DNA of 64,000 nt. Origin: Pleomorphomonas sp. (GTDB lineage: Bacteria; Pseudomonadota; Alphaproteobacteria; Rhizobiales; Pleomorphomonadaceae). The notes under the pieces are model-generated. The model was given only the letters and a program-made list of their open reading frames with translations, was not told where the DNA came from and ran no database searches. The stretch lies in the NCBI GenBank assembly GCA_029976075.1, contig JARKNW010000011.1, positions 62,001-126,000 on the forward strand, read 5' to 3'. Positions 8,881 through 16,445 of the stretch are shown here, one piece after another. A program made the translations under genes and the position numbers. How positions within the stretch are numbered: position 1 is the stretch's first letter; every line of letters begins with the position of its first letter.

Positions 8881-9104
8881 ATGGTTCTGGGTCTAGGGTA
8901 ACCACGGACAAAGGTCAAGTCGCCGGTTCTTACCAGCCGGTGCAGGGCTCCTCTGGTGCTGCTTTAGGCGGCATATGATAACGGGGAAAATCTCCATGCT
9001 CGTAAGGTGTCGTTTGTCATACCTAGATAATTTCCCCGGTCTCCACGGATTGTTGGTTGATGGAGAGCAAGATACCGGTCATGCGGCTGCACTTTGGAGT
9101 CCAG

Positions 9105-10511
9105 ATGAACCCGACGACCAGTCTTGATCGCCGATTCTTCCTGCGGGTGATCTTGCCGATGTTCGGCCTGATCGCCCTCCTGCTCGTCGGCGCCATTGCC
9201 GGCGTGCTCATGCTCTCCTCCAAGCAAAACCATCTGTCGATCGAGTTCCAGCAGAGAACGGCGAAGAACGCTCTTCGGCATTTTGCCGACGAACTTGCCA
9301 GTGCTGCCGTCGGCATGGCAGGGCGCGACGAGACAGCCGCCCATGTCATCGAGGCGTTCGACGCCGAATGGCTTGCCAGTCATCTCCAGGTGGAAAAGTT
9401 CGACAGCTTCTTCTTTATTCTCGGGCCGGACGACCGCACGTTGTTTTCCCGCATCGACGGCAGGCTGGTGTTCAAGGAGGCGCGAGGGGTTCTGCCATCA
9501 ACCTTCAGCCAAATGATCGCCCGTTGGCGCGCCGGCAGGATTTCCGATGCGGTAACACAGCTCATTGCGGTGGACGGCACGCCGGTGCTGTTCGCCGTCA
9601 CCGGTATCCATGCGATCGCAGACCGGGAGACGTCGGCGGATGGAGGCTATATCCTGGTCGTTGGCCGCCGCGTTGATCGGACCAGCCTCAAGTTCATTTC
9701 TGAGACGTTCATGTTGCCCAATCTCAGTTACGAGCCGGTGTTCGGGCAGACGACGGAGGGCCCCGGTCGTTTGCGCCTGATGAGCGAGGATGGAACCATG
9801 GGCGACGCCTTGGTGTGGGATCCCATCCTGCCGGGCGATGAGATCATCAAGGCCATTGGTCCAGGATTGGTTCTGGTCTTCGCGGCTTACCTGGTACTGA
9901 CGGTGGTGGTGCTGACCTTTGCGCGCCGTGCCGCCCGGTTGATCAACGTCAGCGAAGAGAAGGCGCTTCACGATCCGCTGACGGGATTGCCGAACCGTCT
10001 GCTTCTCCTCGATCGCATGAAGCACCTGCTTGATCCCAAGCGCGGTGAGGATGCCAAGGCCGCGGTGTTCTACCTCGACCTCGACGGCTTCAAGGAGGTC
10101 AATGACACCGCAGGTCACGCCGCGGGCGATGCCGTGCTGGTGGGAGTGGCGCGCCGTCTTCGCGAGTTTTGCCGGGACGAGGACACGGTGGCTCGGCTCG
10201 GTGGCGATGAGTTCGTGATGGTCATCCCGACGGATGACCGGCGCGTGGCCGCGGCGCGTGCCGAGGCCGTACTGGCTGCACTGAGCAGCCCTTATCACCA
10301 TAACGGACGCTTGCTCAAAGTGGGCGTCAGCATCGGTGTTGCCATGGCTCCGGAATATGGCCTTGATGTCACCGCTCTGCTGCACAAGGCCGACGCGGCA
10401 CTCTATGCCGCCAAACAGAGCGGCAAGGGGCTGGTTCGCTTCTACCGGAAAAGCATGCGTAGCGATCGCGCCGACAATGAGTGGGTCATCGTCCCGGCCG
10501 CCGCAATCTGA
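9105..10511 (+). CDS. Membrane diguanylate cyclase with CHASE4-like sensor
   Basis: The 468-residue protein has a first transmembrane helix (about 10-35), a periplasmic CHASE4-like region (about 40-240), a second helix (about 250-275) and a GGDEF domain (about 295-450). The signature LGGDEF is intact, as is the upstream inhibitory RxxD site (RDED), so it should make cyclic di-GMP with product feedback. No EAL domain is present. GGAG at 9096-9099 supports the ATG at 9105; in-frame starts at 9060 and 9081 are possible. It is monocistronic, about 370 bases from metZ on the opposite strand. Confidence 0.9.
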   Translation: MNPTTSLDRRFFLRVILPMFGLIALLLVGAIAGVLMLSSKQNHLSIEFQQRTAKNALRHFADELASAAVGMAGRDETAAHVIEAFDAEWLASHLQVEKFDSFFFILGPDDRTLFSRIDGRLVFKEARGVLPSTFSQMIARWRAGRISDAVTQLIAVDGTPVLFAVTGIHAIADRETSADGGYILVVGRRVDRTSLKFISETFMLPNLSYEPVFGQTTEGPGRLRLMSEDGTMGDALVWDPILPGDEIIKAIGPGLVLVFAAYLVLTVVVLTFARRAARLINVSEEKALHDPLTGLPNRLLLLDRMKHLLDPKRGEDAKAAVFYLDLDGFKEVNDTAGHAAGDAVLVGVARRLREFCRDEDTVARLGGDEFVMVIPTDDRRVAAARAEAVLAALSSPYHHNGRLLKVGVSIGVAMAPEYGLDVTALLHKADAALYAAKQSGKGLVRFYRKSMRSDRADNEWVIVPAAAI

Positions 10512-10623
10512 TGCCGGCCATCGCTGTTTCCATGGGCAGCAAAACAGGCTAGAGCTTCCGGGATCCTGCTTGGCGCTTTTTCGTGCCGGCCTCATTCCAT
10601 TCGCACCGGATGCTTTGCACGCC

Positions 10624-11712
10624 ATGACCGAGACTGTCGGCATTCTCCCCGCCCATCGCATCCGCGAGCTGTTCGATGCCGGCGCCATCACCGCAGCGCG
10701 ACCGCTCGATTCCGACCAGATCCAGCCTGCCAGCCTCGATCTCCGTCTCGGCACCGTCGCCCATCGCCTTCGGGCAAGTTTCTTGCCCGGCGAGGGCGCA
10801 ACTGTCGAAGATAAGCTTGGGTATCTCACGCTGCACGATCTCGACCTTACTGCCGGCGCGGTACTTGAGACGGGTGGCGTCTATCTTGTGCCCGTGCTGG
10901 AATCCCTTGCTCTGCCGGGCGATGTCTCGGCCTCTGCCAATCCCAAGAGCTCGACCGGCCGCATCGACGTCTTCACGCGCCTCATCACCGATCATGGAGT
11001 CGCATTCGACCAGATTGCTACCGGCTATCATGGCAAGCTTTGGGTAGAGGTCTCACCCCGGACATTTCCCATCAAGGTCCGGTCCGGATCGCGGCTGAGC
11101 CAGGTTCGTTTCCGCAAGGGCGATGCTCGTCTCGATGATGCAGCCTTGGCCTCGCTCCATGCCCGCTATCCGCTGGTCGATCTGGAACCACGGTTCGAGC
11201 ACGGCCTGACCCTCTCCATCGATCTGGCCGGAGCCGGTGAAGGCGCGCTGATCGGCTACCGCGCTCGTCGTCACACCAGCGTGCTTGATGTCGATGCCAA
11301 GGCTGCCCAGGAGGTTGCGGATTTCTGGGAACCGATCAAGGCGCGCGGCCGTCCATCGCTGATCCTCGATCCCGACGAGTTCTACATCCTCGTGTCCCGC
11401 GAGGCGGTTCAGGTGCCACCCGAAACGGCTGCCGAAATGGTGGCGATCGACCCCTTGGTCGGTGAGTTTCGCGTTCATTACGCCGGCTTCTTCGATCCCG
11501 GCTTCGGTCACGCTCCGGCCGGCGGCAAGGGCGCGCGCGCCGTGCTGGAGGTGAGAAGCCACGACGTGCCCTTCATTCTCGATCACGGGCAGACGATTGG
11601 CCGCCTCGTCTACGAGCATATGGTTGAGGTGCCGACCACTCTTTATGGTCAGGGGATGGGGTCGAATTATCAGGCACAGGGATTGAAGCTCTCCAAGCAC
11701 TTCCGTCCATGA
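10624..11712 (+). CDS. dcd: 2'-deoxycytidine 5'-triphosphate deaminase (long form)
   Basis: The 362-residue protein starts MTETVGILPAHRIREL and contains DQIQPASLDLRLG and the nucleotide-binding SASANPKSSTGRIDVF. It is about twice the length of E. coli Dcd (193 residues), in keeping with the two-domain alphaproteobacterial form; a second dUTPase-like half follows from about residue 190. It supplies dUTP for dTMP synthesis. The ATG at 10624 was taken because the frame upstream of it does not look coding. It lies next to metZ, as in many rhizobial genomes, and directly before the tRNA used as attachment site. Confidence 0.9.
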   Translation: MTETVGILPAHRIRELFDAGAITAARPLDSDQIQPASLDLRLGTVAHRLRASFLPGEGATVEDKLGYLTLHDLDLTAGAVLETGGVYLVPVLESLALPGDVSASANPKSSTGRIDVFTRLITDHGVAFDQIATGYHGKLWVEVSPRTFPIKVRSGSRLSQVRFRKGDARLDDAALASLHARYPLVDLEPRFEHGLTLSIDLAGAGEGALIGYRARRHTSVLDVDAKAAQEVADFWEPIKARGRPSLILDPDEFYILVSREAVQVPPETAAEMVAIDPLVGEFRVHYAGFFDPGFGHAPAGGKGARAVLEVRSHDVPFILDHGQTIGRLVYEHMVEVPTTLYGQGMGSNYQAQGLKLSKHFRP

Positions 11713-11767
11713 TGGGCGAAAGCCACCCCTTGACAGCGCCGGGCGGGGCTGCGATCTAGATCGCGTC

Positions 11768-11841
11768 GCGGGTGTAGCTCAATGGTAGAGCAGCAGCTTC
11801 CCAAGCTGAACACGAGGGTTCGATTCCCTTCACCCGCTCCA
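11768..11841 (+). tRNA. tRNA-Gly (CCC)
   Basis: The 74 bases include an encoded CCA end. The acceptor stem GCGGGTG pairs with CACCCGC, the D arm has GTAGCTCAATGGTAGAGC, the anticodon loop is TTCCCAA (anticodon CCC) and the T arm contains GGTTCGATTCC. Its 3' 46 bases are the attachment core of the adjoining prophage, and the gene is kept intact at the integrase side. Confidence 0.95.
11796..11841. repeat. attL core within tRNA-Gly
   Basis: These 46 bases, from the anticodon arm to the CCA end, are repeated exactly at 54333-54378, and their last 40 bases again at 56631-56670. The integrase gene lies 75 bases away, as expected for a tRNA-targeting phage. Confidence 0.93.
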
Positions 11842-11915
11842 AGAATATCAATTACTTAGCTAATGCGTTGGTGCATCGCTGGGAACACGCTGGGAACTGG
11901 TCCTTCCCAGCGTGT

Positions 11916-13160
11916 TCACTTGTCGTTCGTCGAGCGCCTTTGCACTCTGAGTCGAGCGACCTTCTGGCTGGTGACGACGGCTGCGCCGCGGATGTAACGG
12001 CCAGTCATTTTTGCTGTCGTGTGCCCGGCCATGCGCTGAAGGTCTGTTACCTCAGCCCCGGCCTCGTCACCCTCAGTCAAGGCTCCCGCGCGGCTATCGC
12101 GGTTCCAGATCCCTTTCGGCACTCCGGCCCGATCGGCAATCTCGCGCCAGTTGTGAGAGAACGTGAGGGCGACGTATGGAAGCCCAGTGTTCTCGTTGAT
12201 GACGACCGGCCCGATCCTTTTTTCTTTCGGGATACGATCGAGCTCTGCCTTCACTAATGGCATGGCCGACAAGTCGTGGCCCGCCGTCGCTCCTGTCTTG
12301 CTCGTCTTCATCGTCAAGATCAGGTCGGCAGAAATGTGCTGCCAGACTAGGCCCTTCCAACGCTTCTTGCCAATTCGATAGGGCGATGACGCCTCAGACT
12401 CAGTGGTGAGCCACTGGCCAATGACATCAACCTGACGCAGACCAGTTTCGAACTGGATTGCCTGCGCCAAGGCGATCGATGGCCGGTTCTCCTTGTGGGC
12501 TTGAGCTATGATCGCGACTGCCATTTCGTAGGTCATGGCTGCCTCTCGACGCGGTGGCTGCTCGAAACGCATCTCTTCGAGGATGGACTTCAAGCGATGG
12601 CAGGCGGCGACTTCGGCCACGATCCCGAAGGAAACCATCGCGCGGATGCGCTTGATGATCCCGTAAGCCTTCCGAGCCCCGCCACCCTCGACACTATCCT
12701 TGGCGGCCTTGAACCAACGAGTAAAGTCGACGGCCTTGGTCCCGGCTAGCGTGCGCAGACCTATCGTCCGTTCGATCACTCGCAGCTCATAAAGGTAATC
12801 CCTCCGACTGTTCTCCTTGACAGTAAGAAACGGCGAAGCCTCGTGCGTTTGGTAGAGCCGAGATAGGTCTTGATAGGTGACGATCTCGGATGGCACCGCT
12901 CTAGCCTTCGATAGCCGCCATTTTGCAAGCTCGGCCTGATGTTGGTGGCAGGCAGAGCGGATCATGTCGTGATCGGCGGGGTTGGTGATGTCACCGGGCA
13001 CGGTGACCGACTTCGGTACGAAGCCGTCGCTAGCGTCGGCCTTTGGGGCTCGCCACATCGAGCGGAATGAGCCGTCCGCCCTTTGCTGAACCTCAAGTCC
13101 TGGCGCGTTGTCCAGACTTGGGATTTTTGAACGCTTCAAGATTTTCAGTCCCTTTTTCAT
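11916..13160 (-). CDS. Prophage tyrosine integrase
   Basis: The 414-residue site-specific recombinase has an N-terminal arm-binding region, a core-binding domain (about 95-190) and a catalytic domain (about 205-400). Catalytic landmarks are Arg in TGLRQVDV, the box RDSRAGAL where the usual His-x-x-Arg reads Arg-x-x-Arg, the MAGHTTAKM histidine, and the nucleophile in GRYIRG. It should join attP to the tRNA-Gly 3' end beside it. The ATG at 13160 (MKKGLKIL) is likelier than 13208. Its 5' end overlaps the excisionase-like gene. Confidence 0.92.
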   Translation of the reverse strand: MKKGLKILKRSKIPSLDNAPGLEVQQRADGSFRSMWRAPKADASDGFVPKSVTVPGDITNPADHDMIRSACHQHQAELAKWRLSKARAVPSEIVTYQDLSRLYQTHEASPFLTVKENSRRDYLYELRVIERTIGLRTLAGTKAVDFTRWFKAAKDSVEGGGARKAYGIIKRIRAMVSFGIVAEVAACHRLKSILEEMRFEQPPRREAAMTYEMAVAIIAQAHKENRPSIALAQAIQFETGLRQVDVIGQWLTTESEASSPYRIGKKRWKGLVWQHISADLILTMKTSKTGATAGHDLSAMPLVKAELDRIPKEKRIGPVVINENTGLPYVALTFSHNWREIADRAGVPKGIWNRDSRAGALTEGDEAGAEVTDLQRMAGHTTAKMTGRYIRGAAVVTSQKVARLRVQRRSTNDK

Positions 13161-13386
13161 CGTCGCTGTCGGCGGGATTGCTGACAGCGACGCTATTATG
13201 CCGATCAAAGAAAGCCCGTACAGCCGGCCAATATCGGCGTTGGCTGACGGGATCCTTCCTCGGCATTCCTAAGCGCTCATAGCGAGAGCGCAGCCGTTGC
13301 CACGACGAACGGGTAAACCCGAGGCGCGTGGCGCATTCGGTTTCAGAGACGTAGAGCGCGTTTCCATCCTGCATGGCAGAGCTCAT
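13093..13386 (-). CDS. Excisionase-like winged-helix protein
   Basis: The 97-residue basic protein has the MerR/AlpA-type wing pattern: YVSETECATRLGFTRSSWQRLRSRYERLGMPRKD..SQRRYWPAVRAFFDRH. It is placed directly upstream of, and overlapping, the integrase, the usual position of an excisionase or directionality factor. Its ATG overlaps the TGA of the upstream gene (ATGA), fixing the start at 13386. The C-terminal third is polar and probably disordered. The function is inferred from fold and position only. Confidence 0.68.
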   Translation of the reverse strand: MSSAMQDGNALYVSETECATRLGFTRSSWQRLRSRYERLGMPRKDPVSQRRYWPAVRAFFDRHNSVAVSNPADSDDEKGTENLEAFKNPKSGQRART

Positions 13387-13649
13387 TTCAGGCGGAGACG
13401 GCCCAGGCGGTCGGGCTCGATCACGCGGTTAAGAACCTCGATGCCATCCCACCTGAGCTTTGGCCTCGAAGTCCGCCCCTCGCGGTAGAGCTGAACAAAC
13501 CCGCCAGACGCGCCCGCGAAGAGGTAGTCGCCGCGGCTGTAGAGCTTGGCTTGCTTGAACACTCCGTTTGTGGAGATGACCGCTACGGCGTCATTCTCAT
13601 CGAGCTGGTGGAAGCGCTCGCAACCGAGCTCATTGTAGGTGTCAGGCAT
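13383..13649 (-). CDS. Hypothetical early prophage protein
   Basis: This 88-residue protein is not recognised. It is predicted to be mostly beta strand, with a sequence such as VAVISTNGVFKQAKLYSRGDYLFAGASGG that could form a small SH3-like barrel. It lies in the tightly packed leftward early operon, overlapping both neighbours by 4-8 bases, so it is very probably expressed with the integrase and excisionase-like genes. Confidence 0.62.
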   Translation of the reverse strand: MPDTYNELGCERFHQLDENDAVAVISTNGVFKQAKLYSRGDYLFAGASGGFVQLYREGRTSRPKLRWDGIEVLNRVIEPDRLGRLRLK

Positions 13650-13860
13650 GGGTCACCTCCAGCTTCTTTGGCAAGGCGGCCTCGACAGTGGATAGGTCAA
13701 ACTCGGGCCAGTCCCGTGCGATGGCCTGCCAATCGCCTTCGCGCCAAAGGCGCAGAAAGGTGAGGCCCTCGTCTGGCTCGCAGTCATCAAGAGCGAAGTC
13801 GAGGGCAGAGTTGAACGCTCTGCGGATGTGTTCTGGATCGTCCATTGTTGTGTCCGGCAT
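13642..13860 (-). CDS. Hypothetical early prophage protein
   Basis: This 72-residue acidic protein is not recognised. Its text (MDDPEHIRRAFNSALDFALDDCEPDEGLTFLRLWREGDW is interrupted here only by the next motif, QAIARDWPEF) suggests a helical fold. The start is uncertain: ATG at 13860, 13845 or 13905. It overlaps the next early gene by 8 bases on the same strand. Confidence 0.55.
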   Translation of the reverse strand: MPDTTMDDPEHIRRAFNSALDFALDDCEPDEGLTFLRLWREGDWQAIARDWPEFDLSTVEAALPKKLEVTHA

Positions 13861-13920
13861 GAATGAAAAGGGATGAGCCCGGCATGCCTCAAACGAAGGA
13901 GGCACGCCGGATGCGTTGCG

Positions 13921-14112
13921 TCACCTTCCCCGCATTCGGGACAGGAGGCGGGAGAGCTCCATGGAAGCTCGCCGAACGCTCGCCGTGTAAATCGTTGGGA
14001 TGTGCGGTACGTAGTCCGGGTCTTCAGCCTCGAGGGCTTCATCGATGCGCGCGGCGAGCTCCCGCGCCATATCCCTGGCTCGCTCCATCTTCGGACGCTC
14101 CATCTCACGCAT
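13921..14112 (-). CDS. Hypothetical small helical early protein
   Basis: This 63-residue protein is highly charged, with two likely helices (MERARDMARELAARIDEALE and RRASMELSRLLSRM). No family is recognised. It overlaps the upstream early gene by 8 bases, consistent with one leftward operon starting near 14407. Confidence 0.52.
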   Translation of the reverse strand: MREMERPKMERARDMARELAARIDEALEAEDPDYVPHIPTIYTASVRRASMELSRLLSRMRGR

Positions 14113-14407
14113 CCTCGGCGAGCTTGGCCGCTGGCTTCACCAGCACTCGCACTGATGTGCTTTCGCTGTAGTAGTCGTCCAGCGCATCGCCGAGGTCAGC
14201 TTTGAGCCGCGCCGCATCGAGGCGTTTGCTGGTGCTCTCGGAAATCGTAATGACGAAGTCGTGGCCGGCAGCAGCATTCACTCCTCGCGATTTCAGTTCG
14301 CACTTCATTTCGTCGAGGATCGCGGTTCGCGCTTTGATGTCACCGTCCGCCCGGCCGATCTCGTCGGCGAGGTCAGAGACGGAAAGCGTTTCATATTGGG
14401 TGGTCAT
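14105..14407 (-). CDS. Hypothetical early protein, first of leftward operon
   Basis: This 100-residue protein combines an N-terminal helical part (LADEIGRADGDIKARTAILDEMKCEL) with a C-terminal part that looks alpha/beta (HDFVITISESTSKRLDAARL). The layout recalls small phage proteins co-encoded with recombination genes, but no family can be named. It is the first gene of the leftward early operon, and two repressor-type operators lie 98-137 bases upstream of its start. Confidence 0.6.
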   Translation of the reverse strand: MTTQYETLSVSDLADEIGRADGDIKARTAILDEMKCELKSRGVNAAAGHDFVITISESTSKRLDAARLKADLGDALDDYYSESTSVRVLVKPAAKLAEDA

Positions 14408-14504
14408 GTAGCCTCCTGGCGCGGCCGTCTTCTTGCGGCCGTCTCTGGGTTCGTCTGGGCTTCTGCGTGCCGGTGTCGGCAGATCGGCTTCGACAATTCA
14501 AAAT

Positions 14505-14519
14505 ATGCCATATTGGTAT
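14505..14519. promoter_or_regulatory. Prophage operator, imperfect copy
   Basis: ATGCCA-TAT-TGGTAT, one mismatch from the perfect palindrome found 25 bases to the right and again at 15463. It is probably a binding site of the prophage repressor or the Cro-like protein controlling leftward transcription. Confidence 0.6.
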
Positions 14520-14529
14520 GAGACAAGCA

Positions 14530-14544
14530 ATGCCAATCTGGCAT
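14530..14544. promoter_or_regulatory. Prophage operator, perfect palindrome
   Basis: ATGCCA-ATC-TGGCAT, identical over all 15 bases to the site at 15463-15477 upstream of the Cro-like gene. The 25-base spacing to its neighbour places the two sites roughly two helical turns apart. Confidence 0.68.
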
Positions 14545-14946
14545 AATTGAATATGCGAGAGGCGGTGTCGCAATCATTACAAACAAAGGTTGTGAGGGGC
14601 TTTGCCTAAAGTGCGTGGATCTGCGCCGTCTTTCAGTCTCACCGCACTCACTACAATTGGTGATTTTGACGATATTAGAGTGCGTCTTAGGAGCAGATTT
14701 TTGGAACGTGTGTGTCAAAATTTCAGACACATCAAATAAAATCAATGATTTCCAACGCTTAAGGTTGGGTATGCACGCTTAACTAATCATTAACATGCAA
14801 ATACAACCATCAGATTCTTTCCCGGCTACCCACGGTCGAGTCATGATGCTCGCCACGCGGAAAGCAGCAGCGACTTTCACGGTGTAGGGCGCAGAAGAGC
14901 GCACTACGCCGCATGGTATCGCGCGCTGATCGCAGCGGGGGGAACG

Positions 14947-15117
14947 ATGGGGATGTTTGAAGCGGCTATCGCCAATAGTGACCCGGAGACCGCCGCAATG
15001 CTTCAGCAGTGGTTCCATCTTGCTGTCGATAAGATGCTGGAGTTCCGCACCGACGAGGAGTCAATCGCACACGTCAGGAGTCGTCTGAAGACACTGCCCG
15101 CAATGCGGCCAAAATAG
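14947..15117 (+). CDS. Small hypothetical protein, rightward, in the immunity region
   Basis: This 56-residue reading frame (MGMFEAAIANSDPET...AMRPK) is preceded by an exceptionally good ribosome site, GGGGGGAA, five bases before the ATG. The product is acidic and helical. Its 3' end overlaps the 3' end of the convergent repressor gene by 44 bases, so antisense effects between them are possible. No family is recognised. Confidence 0.45.
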   Translation: MGMFEAAIANSDPETAAMLQQWFHLAVDKMLEFRTDEESIAHVRSRLKTLPAMRPK

Positions 15118-15415
15118 ACGAAACTTCCTGTATTCCGTGCTCGTCGATCAATCTTTTCAACGTGATAGCCAAGCGATCGCGGCGACTTTGTTCGTCTTCT
15201 TCTCCAGCATTGAGTAGGAGGACATCCGGCGTGGTCTTCAGGATGGGGGCTAGGGTCCTAGCCCACTTGACCGTCATCACTCTCTTGCCGTTCTCAAGCC
15301 GGCCGATCATTGGCTGTGTAGTCTTGGCAAGTTCGGCTACCTGAGCCTGGGTCAGGCCTTGCTTCTCGCGAAGCTCGCGCAAGGTGCTCACGACTACATC
15401 TCCCCACTTATGCAC
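15074..15415 (-). CDS. XRE-family prophage repressor
   Basis: The 113-residue protein has an N-terminal helix-turn-helix of the Cro/C1 type (LREKQGLTQAQVAELAKTTQPMIGRLENGKR) and a helical C-terminal half that probably dimerises. It lacks the Ser-Lys autocleavage domain of lambda CI, so induction would need another trigger than self-cleavage. It is divergent from the Cro-like gene with a perfect operator between them, the layout of a lysogeny switch. Confidence 0.8.
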   Translation of the reverse strand: MHKWGDVVVSTLRELREKQGLTQAQVAELAKTTQPMIGRLENGKRVMTVKWARTLAPILKTTPDVLLLNAGEEDEQSRRDRLAITLKRLIDEHGIQEVSSILAALRAVSSDDS

Positions 15416-15462
15416 TGATGCCAGGAAAAGAACGAACTGGCATAAAACAGATTGCCAAACTC

Positions 15463-15477
15463 ATGCCAATCTGGCAT
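15463..15477. promoter_or_regulatory. Prophage operator upstream of Cro-like gene
   Basis: ATGCCA-ATC-TGGCAT, identical to 14530-14544, ends ten bases before the Cro-like start codon at 15488. A further half-site TGGCAT lies at 15438-15443. Occupancy would block rightward early transcription or translation initiation. Confidence 0.7.
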
Positions 15478-15487
15478 GAAGCAGGGC

Positions 15488-15688
15488 ATGAAACTAACCG
15501 ACTACCTCACCCAAGAACGCCTGACCGCGAGCGATTTCGCAGTCAAGGTCGGCGTGAGCCAGCCGTGCATATCCAGGTATTTGGCCGGGCAACGCATGCC
15601 GACCAGGGAAGTCATCGATCGCATATTCCGCATCACCGACGGGAAGGTAAGCGCGAACGATTTCTTCCTGCCCGAGGGTGCGCCCTGA
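15488..15688 (+). CDS. Cro-like helix-turn-helix protein
   Basis: The 66-residue protein is essentially one XRE helix-turn-helix domain (MKLTDYLTQERLTASDFAVK, VGVSQPCISRYLAGQRMP). It is divergent from the larger repressor and is the first rightward gene, so it probably acts as Cro. The ATG at 15488 has GCAGGG upstream. Longer starts at 15452 or 15476 would place the operator inside the coding region. Confidence 0.76.
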   Translation: MKLTDYLTQERLTASDFAVKVGVSQPCISRYLAGQRMPTREVIDRIFRITDGKVSANDFFLPEGAP

Positions 15689-15710
15689 AAAGTTAACAAG
15701 GGACTAACGA

Positions 15711-15863
15711 ATGTCCGCGAATTCGAAAAGTCAAGGCAACAACGCGCGACCAAGCATTGGCGACGTGGCCATCTCAATCGGTGGCATCGCACTCGCCGCG
15801 GCGCTCGCAGGGGCGGCGATAACCGTCGCCGCGCTCTCCGCTTTCGGTCAGCTCATCAGATAA
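15711..15863 (+). CDS. Small membrane protein
   Basis: The 50-residue reading frame (MSANSKSQGNNARPSIGD...) has a polar N-terminus and one hydrophobic segment (about residues 20-45, rich in Ala, Ile and Val). It sits between the Cro-like gene and rusA with tight spacing. Its function is unknown; early phage operons often carry such single-span proteins. Confidence 0.5.
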   Translation: MSANSKSQGNNARPSIGDVAISIGGIALAAALAGAAITVAALSAFGQLIR

Positions 15864-15874
15864 CGGGGCTCCTC

Positions 15875-16333
15875 ATGTCCACCGGCGCCGATGTCGAACA
15901 ACTCGCGGCTCATCCGCATCTAGCACCCGTCTCGATCATCATCCCAGGCAACCCGGTGGGCAAGGGGCGGCCCCGTTTCTTTCGCGGTAGGGCGGTGACG
16001 CCAGCCGCAACGCGTGACTACGAGCAGCGTATTGCCGCCGCTGGGGAAGAAGCCGCAGCAGAGTATGGCCGGTTCGAGAGCGGGCAAGCGCTTGGCATGC
16101 AAGTTATCGCTCGCATGCCCATTCCGGCGAGTTGGTCAGAGCGAAAGCGCCGGCAAGCTGTCGAACAAGTCATTCGCCCAACGAGCAAGCCCGACCTCGA
16201 CAACATCCTGAAAGCTGCGGCCGACGGGCTCAACGGGGTCCTCTACCTCGACGACGCACAGATCGTCGAGACGAGCATCACCAAGATTTACCACGAAGAG
16301 CCGGCGTTGATCATCACGGTCAGCGTCGCCTGA
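15875..16333 (+). CDS. RusA-family Holliday junction resolvase
   Basis: The 152-residue endonuclease has the RusA signature: GNPVGKGRPRF near residue 30, the metal-binding KPDLDN near 109 and DDAQIVE near 129. RusA dimers cut four-way junctions formed during phage recombination or replication. It begins the rightward recombination module and is followed by a Sak4-like ATPase and an SSB-like protein. Confidence 0.9.
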   Translation: MSTGADVEQLAAHPHLAPVSIIIPGNPVGKGRPRFFRGRAVTPAATRDYEQRIAAAGEEAAAEYGRFESGQALGMQVIARMPIPASWSERKRRQAVEQVIRPTSKPDLDNILKAAADGLNGVLYLDDAQIVETSITKIYHEEPALIITVSVA

Positions 16334-16445
16334 AGAGTTCCGGCGCCCGGCGCGTGCTCATTCCTCCCAGCACGCGGCCTTGATCGCCGCTCCTCCCCGC
16401 CGGGCGCCGGGAACAATGGAGCGGCACAGGGAGAACGATCAAAAA

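Larger units (their letters stand above)
14408..14946. other. Immunity-region intergenic stretch
   Basis: There is no convincing gene in these 540 bases. The left part holds two operators (14505-14519 and 14530-14544) in an AT-rich, promoter-like context for the leftward operon. A minus-strand reading frame across 14404-14745 has no ribosome site or protein-like composition and is not called. The 14550-14800 part is AT-rich without a recognised element. Confidence 0.5.

Noticed and set aside
14447-14461. GTTC-N7-CTTC near the leftward early operon, considered as a LexA box
   Set aside because: One base in a key position deviates, and such near matches are common by chance.
14404-14745. Minus-strand reading frame of 113 residues in the immunity region
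   Set aside because: No ribosome site, protein-unlike composition, and it runs across the operators.
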